Assembly: GCA_032718475.1 (NCBI GenBank)
Contig: JAUCBJ010001006.1
Span: 47,813-111,812 of the forward strand
Reading direction: 5' to 3'
DNA length: 64,000 nt
Origin: Nemertoderma westbladi
Lineage: Eukaryota > Xenacoelomorpha > Nemertodermatida > Nemertodermatidae
In this document: positions 1 to 10,600 of the stretch, piece after piece
Numbering within the stretch: the stretch's first letter is position 1
Layout of the letters: every line of letters begins with the position of its first letter
Position numbers and translations under genes: made by a program
Notes under the pieces: model-generated
Told to the model about the DNA's origin: nothing
The model's input: the letters and a program-made list of their open reading frames with translations, nothing else
Database searches by the model: none

Positions 1-354
1 CTGAAGCTAGTAAATACACCTTAATTTCGATTTCTGTCAGTTACTTTTATTATGTTCCAGAATAACTTTCCTAATGTTGCCATTATTTGTAACTTTCAGC
101 CCTATTCTATTTATTTTTATCTATCTATCTATCTATTTTTGGTTTAATTTTAATTCTACTGTCCTACTACTTACTATTGCCTATGGATTATTCTATTCTC
201 TAATCCACATTCTGGCCTACTCTGTGGGCCTGTGCAGTACAGCAGTATGCGTCGCGTGGCCACACGATTTACCCAGCTGTACTCATTTTATATGCCCCCC
301 TCTTGCTACTAACTGCTAACTAATATCTATATCTTATATACCCTTTTACCTCTT
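1..354. other. No gene seen
   Basis: AT-rich sequence with a short (ATCT)n run near 119-136. The only open frame (74-319, plus) is a hydrophobic low-complexity translation with no recognisable domain, so I do not call it a gene. This stretch may include the 3' end or LTR of BEL/Pao element 1, but I could not match it to sequence on the far side of that element. Confidence 0.5.
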
Positions 355-372
355 ACTCTCTCTCTCTAACTA

Positions 373-655
373 GCGGTACTACGTACCCTCTAACTCTAAC
401 TCTTCTCTAACTAACGGTACTACGTACCCTCTAACTCTCTAACTAACGGTACTACGTACCCTCTAGCTCTCTAACTAACTAGCGGTACTACGTACCCTCT
501 AACTCTCTAACTAACTAGCGGTACTACGTACCCTCTAACTCTCTAACTAACTAGCGGTACTACGTACCCTCTAACTCTCTAACTAACGGTACTACGTACC
601 CTCTAACTCTCTAACTAACTAGCGGTACTACGTACCCTCTAACTCTCTTCTGCCT
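373..655. repeat. ~36 bp tandem repeat with GGTACTACGTACC core
   Basis: About eight units of a 28-36 bp repeat made of a near-palindromic core (ggtactacgtacc) and a variable number of ctaact/ctctaact blocks. The length variation lies in the ctaact blocks and the core is constant. It lies just beyond the 3' end of element 1 pol, so it may be inside that element's 3' UTR or LTR. Confidence 0.85.
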
Positions 656-790
656 ACTAACTGCGTACCTACTATGTACCATTATTTTTATTTTTATTTT
701 TTATTTTTTATTTGTGTGGGAAGGGCGTCTCGCCCTCAATCCCACCCCCTCAGTCCAAAGCTTGGACGACTAAACACTTCTCTAACTCCA

Positions 791-2332
791 CTAAGGTGCC
801 CCTTCTAGCAGACAGCATTTCCCTACAGCTCTCCTGTAGGTTTTTCTGTCCTTCGCACCTATCTTACCACCTATCCGCACTTCTACTGATCGGACTCTTC
901 CGTCCTCGTCGGAGTAAGTGCCTACAACTCTCGCCAACCGCCATTGGTTGTTGATGATAGTATCATCCGTAACGATTACGAGATCTCCCTCTCTTAACTC
1001 CCTATTCGGCTTCCTCCACTTGCTTCTTTTATGGAGCGTGGGCAGATATTCTTCGACCCACCTCCTCCAATACTCGGCACTTATTGCTTTAGCGACTTTC
1101 CAACTCTGGCGGGAGTGTATGTCGTCTGGATCTACACCCCGCATATTGATGGTTGCTGGCCTTTCCATTAGAAAATGGCTAGGCGTCAGCACGTCTAGTG
1201 ATTCAGGGTCATCATTCTCCGGATATAGCGGTCTGCTATTAATGATCCCCTCGCACTTTGCAAGCACTGTCCGTAAGACGTCCTCAGTGACCATGTGGGT
1301 GTTCATGAGCTTTGTCATTAGACGCTTTGAACTGCCCACCAGTCTCTCGACGCATCCTAGTGTATGTGGTGCATACGGCGTCCTTCTCTCCCACTTTACT
1401 TGTCGTCGTCTCATGGCCGCCCTGACTTCCTCCCCTTCCAAGATGTCCAAGGCCTCTGCCATCTTATTCTCTGCGCCCACAAAGTTGGTGCCGTTGTCGC
1501 TGTATATCACTGCGATCGTCCCACCTTTGCGGTCTCTAAACCTTTCTAAGGCATTAATGAATGCTGATGCGGTTGCATCTTGGGCGAGTTCTATCCCTAC
1601 CGCCCGCGTGTTGTTACATACGAAGATGATACCGTAGCGTTTCTCCGTGTGCCGCATCACCTTGATCTTTATCGGCCCGAACATGTCCACACCGCAATGT
1701 GTAAATGGCGGGTCGTGCTGTCTTACTCTACTTGCTGGTAGTGGCGCCATCTCTTGTATGGCTCGCTCCTTCTTCGCTCGTCGGCAGGTTTGGCACTGCC
1801 CCACTACCGTTTTTACTTTCTTCCTCAACTGTTTGACCCAAAATGTCCTCCTTATCTCTGTGAGAGTTCTGTTGGTGCCCCCGTGCAATATCGACTTGTG
1901 GGAGTCCCAGATTATCTGGTTAACTATTGGCGATCCTGTTGGAATGATGATGGGTTTCGGTGGTACAATTATGCTGTTGTTGTATCCCACCCTAGAATTC
2001 ATTACTAGAATCCCGTCGTCATTAAGTTGTGGCAACAGCGTGATCAGCTCGCTGTCCCATCGGAGGTGCTGTTGGTTACCGACGCGTTCCACCTCGTCAC
2101 CATAGTTCTTCCGTTGTTCATAGCGGATGACTGCCTTGGCTGCTCCTTCCAGATCTATGGATGTCCTGATCTTCTTGTTTTTGCCGACTCCCGCGAGGAA
2201 ATTCCCGAAGGCTCTCCAGTACGCCACTAAGTTCTTGGTCTTATACCAACTAGAACTGTAGCTGAGGAGTTTATCCGTCGGGTTATCGCATAGTTCTTGC
2301 TTTGGTTGAACCTCCCTAATCTCCCTCACCAT
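791..2332 (-). pseudogene. BEL/Pao integrase (element 1, 3' part of pol)
   Basis: A 513-codon segment that would insert element cDNA into the genome. An H2C2 zinc-binding module is visible (His145, His150, Cys180, Cys183), followed by the catalytic core with Asp216 in CGVDMFGP, Asp279 in YSDNGTNF and Glu329 in GCVERL. So all three DDE residues are present. The C-terminal ~150 residues resemble the DUF5641 tail usual after BEL/Pao integrases and end in CCLLEGAP. It is in the same frame as the RNase H segment upstream, separated only by the TAA at 2366-2368. The nominal start at 2332 is simply the first Met after that stop and is not a biological start. The domain assignment is certain; whether it is still translated is unknown. 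Confidence 0.92.
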
Positions 2333-2365
2333 CTGGGAGTATATCTCTTCTCCCTCTGAATCTCC

Positions 2366-3265
2366 TTATTCTCCCTCTGACACCACTTCCGAGCCCGGGT
2401 CCACCTTTCTCATCGGCAGCCAGGCCTCCTTATCGCTCAGAAATTGTGGCCCATGTTGCCACAATACTTCCTTCTTCAAGAAAGTGTGGCGTACCACGCC
2501 CCTCGACAACAAATCCGCTGGGTTCTCGTCTGTTGGGCAGTAGTGACACCTTTCCAGTTCTGTGGTTGCCCTTATTTCGTCCACTCTATTTGCGACGAAT
2601 ATCGGGTATCTCGTCCTTTCGTTATGTAGCCAACCAAGCACTACCATGGAGTCCGTCCAGTAGTGTGTCTCCACTATGTTGGGAATAGTATCCACTAGGT
2701 AGGCTGTGGCTCTAACTCCTAGTCTCGCAGCTGTCAACTCCAACTTGGGAACTGATGCTGAATCTGGCGGCGTCGACTTTGCTTTGCTAAAGGCTAGTCT
2801 GGGCTTTTGAGCCCCCTCTCGTTGTACTAAATAGAGTGCCGCTCCGTACGCCTCCAACAACGCATCGGAGAACATGTGTAGGTCCAGATTCGTCATGTTC
2901 CCATCCAGAAAATACACTCGTGGCATGTTGTATATACCCATCTTCTCCAAGTCTTCTGTCCACTTACTCCACTGTTTCTTAATTTCCTCTGGTACCTCTA
3001 CGTCCCACTCATCCTTCAATTTGTATACTCTCTTGAGTATCTGTTTCCCCGTGACTAATAATGGGGATGCTAGGCCTAGGGGATCGTATATTCTTGCTAT
3101 ATACAATACATAGCCCCTCTTCGTGTGGATGTCTGCGCCCTCCTGGCTCAGCTGATACTTCAGTTCGTCCGTCTCTCTGTTCCACACGATTCCCAATGCC
3201 TTCTGTTGGGATTCTGTTCTCTTGTTCGCCATGTCCTGCCCTTTGGCTGTTGTGGGATTATCCAT
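2366..3265 (-). pseudogene. BEL/Pao RT connection and RNase H (element 1 pol)
   Basis: About 300 codons joining reverse transcriptase to integrase. The first ~100 residues are the Pao-type region (IYDPLGLASPLLV is typical). RNase H follows, with acidic residues in LHMFSDAL, VPKLELTAAR and YWTDSMVV, and ends in NPADLLSRG, a motif common to this family. RNase H removes the RNA strand during cDNA synthesis. It keeps the frame of both flanking pol segments and is bounded by in-frame TAA codons at 3272-3274 and 2366-2368. Both stops lie in linker sequence, not within a folded domain. Confidence 0.9.
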
Positions 3266-3271
3266 GGTCGA

Positions 3272-6122
3272 TTATGGTCTCTTGTCCTCTATCGCCTTGA
3301 TAAATTCTTCCGAACTGGATTGGAATTTGGTCAGGTTAAAGCCGGATCCTTTTAGGATGTCGCAAACCTCGCGCCCTGTGTCCAGTATCTCCTTAACCGT
3401 ATTTCCAGACTCCATTCCGTCATCTACGTAGAAGCCGCGTCGAATCATATCGATGGCCCTAGTGCTGTATCTATCTTCCTTCCCTTTCACTGTATCTCTC
3501 ACTGCCATAGTCGTCGTAAATGAAGACGACTTGGCTCCCATATTTTGTACTACCATCTTATATGCCAGTATTATCGACGGTTCTTCCTCGCCGTTATACC
3601 ATAAGAAGCATTGACTGTCGCTATCTTCCTCCGTTACACGGACTTGGTTGAACATGCCTTCTATGTCACACGTAAAGGCGTGCTTCCCATTCCTAAATCT
3701 AAGTAGGACCTCTATGCCCGAGTTGTATATGTTTGGGCCTTCTAACAGATAGTCGTTTAAGCATTTCCCGTTGGTCTTTGCCGATGCGTCAACTACCATC
3801 CGCAGTTTACCTTTCTTTGGGTCTAAAGCCACGTGGAGTGGCAGGTAATATGTCCTGTCCATGTTCCGTTCGTCGACCGCTAACTCCACGGCCCATCCTT
3901 TCTCGACGTACTTCTTAATCGTTTTGTGGATGTACTCATTCTTCTCGGGGCTCCGTTTTAGTGTTTTTTTCAGCTTGCGGAGTCTTGTGAGTACCATCCC
4001 TCTGTTATCGGGCAGCGGTATCTTCGGTAGTTTCCATACCATTCCTATAGTATACCACCCCTCATCGCATGTCATCAATTCCTCCACGCTTTGTAAAGCC
4101 TGCTTGTCTTCTACCGAGGTTCCGACCCCGGTCTCTTTCAGTCCCTCGAAATATTGTCTGAGCAATCTTTTAAGCTGCTCCTCTGCTCCCTCATCACCCA
4201 TTTCCTGCATTGTTCCCGCGAACATGCATCCTGATGTCTCCGACATCCTAAATGGTATCTTGGTCTTAATTGGGCCACTCAGCGTCCATCCGAATGGCGT
4301 TAATATCGCCACCCGGTCACACTGCTTGTCTTCGCCGCAGACCGTTTGCATTCTTTCATGGGCCGTTGGGCAATCCATTCCTACTATGATGGATACCTTC
4401 CTAACGTCCACGTCTGGGATTGAGAAGTCAATGTCGTCCAGGAATTTATATTGCTCGACCTCGATGTTGGTTGGCCGCCTGGCATTGATATTAATTGACT
4501 CTATCACTTGGATGGGGTCGATGGTTGCCCCATAGTCGCATTCCGGTGCCACTGCTGCAATTGCGCACCGGCCTGTTCTCATCTCCAGGATCTCATCTTT
4601 GCTAGAGATGGTTGTTACCGCCATTCTGCTTGGCCTCGTTCTCAATCCTATCTCTTCGGCCACCCATTCCTTCACTAATGTGAAGGCAGCTCCACTATCA
4701 ACCAGCATTAGTGTTGTTACTGATCGATTGCCTTCCCCGATCACTCGCACGGGTACTACTCCAAGTAACACCGTTCCTCTCTTCTTCGCCCCTACTGTGC
4801 TCGTTGCCATCGTTTGGCCTCTCCTTTGACCGAACTTTACCGGCTTCTCCTTGCATTCCCTAGCTCTATGTCCACTCATCACACATCGCGAACAGATTTT
4901 ATTGCTCAACGCATAATCTATCTGATCTTGCCTAGGTAGCGCCTGCCAGTACCTGCAGTTCATGGTCTGATGAAGTGCATTTGCGTGTAGCTGGCATCTG
5001 CTCTTTGGGTCGTAGCCCTCCTTATGCAGCGCATTGCGTATCGCAGCTGCGTTTGTATCAAAGTCCCTACTGTTTTTATTGTTTGGATTCGGCCTACTGG
5101 ACGTACTGGGGTTATATTTATTTGTGTTGTTATTGTTCCCCTGTCCGTTCCATGCTGTGGTCTTAGTTTCGGCTATCTGTGGACTTGTAGTCCCCTGCGT
5201 TGTTGCATATGGCAATGATTGCCTGAGTCTCGGTAATGCGTTTGATGTATTATGCTCTGGTTTCGGTCTATGGTAATCCGTCTTCGGTTCCTTTCCCAGG
5301 CTATCTTCGCTATAGACTGGGTCAGTTATTAGTTCAGCCTCGTAGTTTAAGAAGCTTGACATTTCTTCTAAACCCGGTTCCGCACCCTTCTTGTCTCGAG
5401 TGGAGAAAGCGATCTTCCTCCACTTGTTGCGCAGCCAGTTCGGTAGTGCCTGCGCTATCGTGGTGATGTTACTGGACGCGTTGAGCTCGTATGGCGCGTC
5501 TAGCATCTTCAGCACGATTAGCGCCTTTTCGACTTTGTTAGCGAACGTCTTGATGCTAACGGGATTATCCTGTAGGCCACCCGATGTTATGCCTCTCAGT
5601 GTCTGCCTGATGATCTTGGCCGGGTGCCCGTATTCCCTATCCAGTGCCCGCCATGCTGTCGTGAAGCCGCCCTCTATTCCTTGATATTGCCTCACGATAT
5701 TGTATGCTGGGCCTCCCGTGTATACTTGCAGATACTTTAGGCACTCCGCCTGCGTCAAGTTTTTTGTTAGTATTTCGTTACTATACATGCGCCGAAACTG
5801 TAGATATTCTTCCGGCCTACTCCCATCGAACTTGAATGGTTCCACGGGTGGTAACTCGATCCTCGTTTTCAACGCATCGATCAACGTGGCCATCCCCATC
5901 GCCTGTGCTTCCAATGGGTTCGATGGATGTTGTATAGTTTCTCCTGTCTGGTGCGGTCCGTCTGTCCCATTTCCACCTCTCCTTTGACTTGGATATGTCA
6001 TCGGGGGTAGCGGCCCCCTCCATATTTCTGTGTCGCACGACCTATTTTCATCCAAGGGTCTCGTTGTTCTTGCTCCTATCGGGGTATATTGTTGATATTG
6101 TGATGGGGGAATGTCACCCTGT
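3272..6122 (-). pseudogene. BEL/Pao gag capsid region, zinc knuckle, protease and RT (element 1)
   Basis: The largest uninterrupted BEL/Pao frame here. Numbering from 6055: DUF1759-like capsid region ~70-215; Asn/Ser-rich linker ~300-335; CCHC zinc knuckle ~388-401 (CSRCVMSGHRAREC); retropepsin-like protease with VDSGA at 452-456; reverse transcriptase ~690-900 with the first catalytic Asp in CDIEGMF (~797) and FYVDDG (~875-880). Reading is open upstream of 6055 to the poly-G tract at 6123-6144, where gag changes frame, so the first codon at 6055 (a Leu codon) is not the real start. The frame ends at TAA 3272-3274 and resumes two codons later in the same frame. No -1 frameshift separates gag from pol. 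Structural and enzymatic parts would therefore be made as one polyprotein, as is usual in this family. Confidence 0.93.
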
Positions 6123-6144
6123 CCCCCCCCCCCCCCCCCCCCCC
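6123..6144. repeat. Poly-C tract (poly-G on coding strand), 22 nt
   Basis: Homopolymer inside element 1 gag. On the minus strand, gag upstream of the tract is read in the frame of the 6145-6480 segment; downstream it is read in the pol frame, which differs. The tract encodes glycines in any frame, so its length alone decides whether gag joins pol. Confidence 0.9.
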
Positions 6145-6531
6145 ACCGGTATGTTTGGTACTGGGGTTGATGTTAATATGTTTGGGCCCATACACCTATC
6201 CGCAATAATTCCCCCCTCCCCTGGGTATATGTTATGTCCCTGCATGCTGTAGTCATACTGCTGTACTGGTACCGGTATAGGCCTATCAGCTTCTGGCCTA
6301 CTCGCCGGTATGTATTCCGCGACTTCCGGGTTTAATCCCGTCGTCCGCGCTATCCCATTGCCTACATTGCCTCTATCAGTATGGCCTATGGTATGTGCAG
6401 TAAGGCCTACAGTATGTCCTACAGTCTGCATGTGTCGCTCGGGATCGAAGTTTATTCTTCTCGAGTAGTCCTCCCCGCGGCTACCGCATTCTCGATCCCT
6501 AGGTATATTCCGTCGGAAAGTTTCTCTTCGA
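6145..6531 (-). pseudogene. Gag linker between two poly-G tracts (element 1)
   Basis: Open on the minus strand in one frame from the 6532-6550 tract to the 6123-6144 tract. An ATG falls at 6431, but the frame is open upstream of it with protein-like sequence (FDPERHMQTVGH), so I treat the ATG as internal. The peptide is rich in Gly, Pro, Thr and His and has no recognised domain; it ends in a polyglycine run. It is probably a flexible gag linker N-terminal to the capsid-like region. Frame relation: same as the Asn-rich segment upstream of the LINE, different from pol. Confidence 0.6.
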
Positions 6532-6550
6532 CCCCCCCCCCCCCCCCCCC
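6532..6550. repeat. Poly-C tract, 19 nt
   Basis: Second homopolymer in element 1 gag. The Arg/Glu-rich segment upstream (7084 downward) runs through it and soon stops at 6452. The alternative frame after the tract stays open and protein-like to the next tract. The frame change therefore maps to this tract. Confidence 0.88.
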
Positions 6551-7065
6551 TCTACTGTTCTCGTCTTCGTACCGGTACATCGCGTACCCCTCCATCGGCG
6601 CGTAATGCGCCTCACCAGGTCGCATCTCTCCGGGGCGACGGCAATCTCCCGGAGTCCGACCCCACTGACTCTCTGTTCTCATCTCGACTACCGACGGCTC
6701 GCTATCCGTCCTCGCTCTTCTATCGTTCGCGGCAATACTTCTACTACTGTCTTCTCTTCTTCTCCTTTCAGTGGAGTATTCCCGTTTGTGAGATCTCTCG
6801 TCGACCTCCCGGTTAAACCCCACCGTTCTTCTTCCCTCTTCTGATCGGGCTCGACGCTTCGTCCACCCTCTTACAACGTCAACCTGTCTCTCTCTGCTCG
6901 GTCGCACTCCGCTGGGGATACTCGAAATCCCCCTATTGCTTTCCGTCGCCGGGTGTTGCGGTTTACCTATTTCGGCCCGCGCATTATCTGCTGACGGCTG
7001 TGGGACACTCTCTGCCCCCCCCCCCCCCCTTTCGCCGCTAACTCGCTGTTGTGGGGCCCCTGTAG
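6551..7065 (-). pseudogene. Arg/Glu/Gly-rich gag segment (element 1)
   Basis: About 170 codons of charged, low-complexity sequence (many Arg, Glu, Ser and Gly) on the minus strand, from the poly-G tract at 7066-7075 to the one at 6532-6550. It also contains the 15 nt tract at 7015-7029, which it reads through as glycines without a frame change. No domain is recognised. By position it is the variable middle of gag, between the coiled coil and the capsid-like region. Its composition suits nucleic-acid binding, but that is inference only. Confidence 0.6.
7015..7029. repeat. Poly-C tract, 15 nt
   Basis: Homopolymer in element 1 gag, translated as a short glycine run on the minus strand. Unlike the tracts at 6123, 6532, 7066 and 11173 it does not coincide with a frame change, so it acts as an internal comparison. 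Confidence 0.88.
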
Positions 7066-7075
7066 CCCCCCCCCC
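7066..7075. repeat. Poly-C tract, 10 nt
   Basis: Homopolymer at a gag frame change. The repeat-containing gag segment (from 7475 downward) runs into this tract and then stops at 7038. The open frame beyond is shifted and begins beside the tract. Confidence 0.85.
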
Positions 7076-7186
7076 ACTCGCCACATCTAACTTCGCTATC
7101 TCTCACCCCGCTACCACATCCCTCTCCAGTCGACACATCAACCCTGCCGCAGTTGGGTCTATTCACCCCCGCCTCTCCCTCTGCTA

Positions 7187-7440
7187 TTGCGTGGCCTACC
7201 AGGCCCTCTACTCCCTGCCTACCAACTACGTGGCCTACCAGGCCCTCACTGGGTCTACCCAACCCAGCCACTCCCTGCCTACCAATTACGTGGCCTACCA
7301 GGCCCTCTCTGGGTTGGCTCAACCCCGTCTGCTCCGGCCTACCAATTACGTGGCCTACCAGGCCCTCTCTGGGTCTACCCAACCCAGCCACTCCCTCCCT
7401 ACCGACTACGTGGCCTACCAGGCCCTCTCCTGCCTGGCCA
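7187..7440. repeat. 60 bp tandem repeat inside gag
   Basis: About four units of a 60 bp repeat built on acgtggcctaccaggccc plus a variable half. The length is a multiple of three, so unit gain or loss would not break gag. Divergence among units is moderate. Confidence 0.85.
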
Positions 7441-7600
7441 TACACGCCCGACGTGTTCACGCCAACAGCACTCATATTGGAAACGGAATTAAATTGTTCG
7501 TTTGAAACAAAATCATTTGAATTATTTTGTAAATTTGGGCTTGGATCATTACTTAAATTATTTGAATTATTTTGTAAATTCGGGCTTGGATCATTCTATT

Positions 7601-10600
7601 CTATTTCATTTCCGGCTTCTGGCCCCGGTGGCTATTAATTAGCATTAATATTAAAATAGGGATAAAATGTGAACAATACACAAATGCATAATATAGTACG
7701 ATAAAATATAAGTTGTAGAAATAATAGTCATAATAAGAAATTAAGTAAAAATTGTTATATCCATGTACTATGCAATGCGTAGTTAATCATTGAAAACGAT
7801 ATGGTGCGGATATGTCGTTTATTTTACATATATATATTCTTTTTTTTTACACGCTCGTGGGACATTTCATTTCAGTCAATAAAGTACTGGAAGTTGTTGT
7901 TACAGGACTTCTCTCTATTCCCTCTCCCCTCAAAAAAGTCGTTATTGCAGCATGTTTGATTTGAAAGCTTGCATGGCTGTTCAAAATGGAATAACAATAC
8001 ATGGCCTGGAATTCATCTTTAAATGGTGTTGTTGTTTCACTGCTCAAAGTTCTTTGTCTTGCGCCTTTGATGACGGCTTTTATGTTAAACAGGGTCGATG
8101 CTAGGTTTGTTAGAGATGGTAGATCTTCCTTCCATGCCAATAGACTGTACTCAGACATGTATGTATTATCTCGCGTTCTCGCTGTATGATGTGCTAGTAT
8201 TGTTGAGAATAAGTGTAATACTTTAGTATTATGGCTATTTAATATGTTGTATGTGACCCGACATTTGTTGTATGCTACTATTTGTTGAACAGTTTCACTG
8301 TCGAAGAGCTTCCATAAGACATTGTTAGATATGTAATTACTAACTCCAAGTATTGTGCGCATGGCTTTTCGGATTGTTCTATCTAGGGGTCTCAATAGGG
8401 CAATCCCTATAGTTGAAGATCCATAAAAAATTGATGGGAGACATACAATTTTCCATATGAGAGATGTAACGTTTAGTGGGACATCATAGGACGAAAGTGC
8501 TTTTGATTTTGTTTGGGAAACATTTATCCAGCACTTTTTCGTGAAGTGGTCTCGTAGGTTGGATGGGGTAGATGGTAAGGGTAGCCCCAAATATTTAAGT
8601 TTTGCCTCTTGTATTAGGTTTTTCCCAGGTTCAACTTGAATTGATTCTTGATTTCCTGTCGGTTGTGAAGAGGCAACAATGTAATGGGATTTGTGTATGT
8701 TCAAGCATAATCCATTATTCTTGAAATAGTTGGTGCACAGACGTAGTATTCTGATGAGGTCAGATTTTAAATTGGCCAATATTAATATGTCATCTGCAAA
8801 ACTAAAGGCTGGGTAGGACTCATCTGCAACATGTAGGCCCAGTTTGGCAGTATCTAGGGATGCAAATAGGTCTGCTAAGTAAAAATTAAAAAGCCAACCA
8901 GAGAGTACTCCACCTTGGCGTATGCCACGATGGAGTGGTATCATCTTCGTATGGATGAGGTTTCCAATCTTTATTGAGGCTTTTGATTTGCTGTAATAGG
9001 AGGATAACAAAGCGATCAGTTGTGGACTCAGGTTTGTTTCTTCGAGTTTGCTGAACATAACATTGTGTTTAATGGTATCAAAAGCGGCCGATAGATCGAG
9101 TGATACGACATGGACTGGTGATGACTCTTTGTTGAAAAATTCAATGAGTTTGCTTGCTGTTAGATATGGTACTTCACTGTGCATCCCATGTTTATATGCC
9201 ATTTGCAGGTGGCTTTGTTTAATTGGTTTTAGTTCCTCAATGATTGTGTGCTCCCAAAGTTTGACAAAGATAGATATTATTGATATTCCTCTGTAGCTTG
9301 AAACTTGATCCTTTTGTTTGTCATAACCTTTAAGTTGTGGTAGGAGTATGCTTTGGCACATTTCTTCAGGGAAATAAGAATGAGATCGCATTCCGTTATA
9401 TAGTGTTGCAATGAAATTGCATAATGACTCAGAGCTTCCATAGTGCAGATGTTCGGCTTTGATGTTGTTTCTATCCGCAGCTTTACGTTTGTTTAATTTC
9501 GATATTGCCATTGCAATATCGTTTCCTGTTAGAAACTTATAGTTTTTGTAATCTTTCTGAGGGACAGTGACTGTCTTATGTGTGGTGTTTTCATTTTCAC
9601 ACCTTTCGAAAAAACGTTCATAATGGTTGTATAGATTTGTCCTATTTGCTTGTGTCATATGTCTATTTCCGTCCTGATTAGTCCGTAGCTGATGCCAAAA
9701 CTTGTTAGGGTTAGACTCACAAGCATTTGCTAGGTTAATTATCTGGTGCTTGTATGCTTTGTGTTCTTGGTACGCTTTGTATCTTCGTTGCTTCAGTTGT
9801 GATAGGTCATTTTTGGCCTGATTAGTAGCTCCATCTGTTTGGTAGTGATCATTATTAAATTTAACTGGACTCCTTGTTCTGAGGGCATGTTTCCATTTTT
9901 TCCTCTTACGTGGCACAATATTTGGTATATATTTATCAGCAGCTGCTGAAAGTGTGCTAATCATACTTGACACCATGTTGTCTAGAGTACAGTTGTCTAG
10001 TTGTGGGTTATTCATGGCTTCACGAGTTAGTGTTTTAAATTTGGACTCTATTTCCTGCTTGTAGTCTTCGATTTGAGAAGTTGAGGCTGTATCAAAAAGG
10101 TGTACTTTCTTCGCTACTTGTTTCTTCCAACTATGACCTGTAGTTGCATTGTCCGTTTTAGTCATCGAGAAGGTGGTCATTACTGGTGTGTGATCTGATA
10201 GATTGTTACTATCTTGAATGAAAATATGTGTATTGCTGTTTGATATCAGAGAGTTTTCGCTTATGATGTAGTCAATTAAAGTTGTTCTTTTGATTAGGCC
10301 ATCCCTTGATTTGAAGTGGTAGCTTGTATCTGCTCCAGTTGTTGAGTAACGAGTACTAGTTATTTCCATATCAAAAGGCTTCATAATATGCTCCTTAAAC
10401 AGCTGGCCAAAGTTGGATCTTATTATGTTGCTTATTGAATCTTTTTTTGGTTGCAGCTGGCCATTTATATCACCTGCAATAATCACTGTTTCATTGTTAT
10501 TGGTTGACTCCTCCAACAGGCTATGTAATTTTCCACACTCTTCTAAGTATAAGGTCCGAGATTGTTCTTCTTTTGTATCTGATGGCATGTATAGGCCAAG

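Larger units (their letters stand above)
7066..7600 (-). pseudogene. Gag segment with 20-residue repeats (element 1)
   Basis: Minus-strand continuation of gag on the 3' side of the LINE insertion. It starts with two Asn-rich units (NDPSPNLQNNSN-like), in the frame of the Asn-rich stretch on the far side of the LINE (10943-11172). Four imperfect 20-residue repeats built on EGLVGHVIGRxGVAGLGRP follow. The repeats come from a 60 bp DNA repeat, so they stay in frame. No known domain. The segment ends in the poly-G tract at 7066-7075. The common Asn-rich motif on both sides of the LINE is the main evidence that this is one interrupted gene. Confidence 0.7.

Noticed and set aside
74-319. 81-codon hydrophobic frame at the window start
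   Set aside because: Low-complexity, AT-rich translation without homology that I can recognise.
918-5987. Long plus-strand frames opposite pol (for example 918-1637 and 3861-4535)
   Set aside because: Antisense shadows of the BEL/Pao pol frame; no domain-like content.
7153-7638. Plus-strand Pro/Thr-rich repeat frames at 7153-7638 and 6936-7505
   Set aside because: Antisense of the 60 bp gag repeat; the gag strand has better context.
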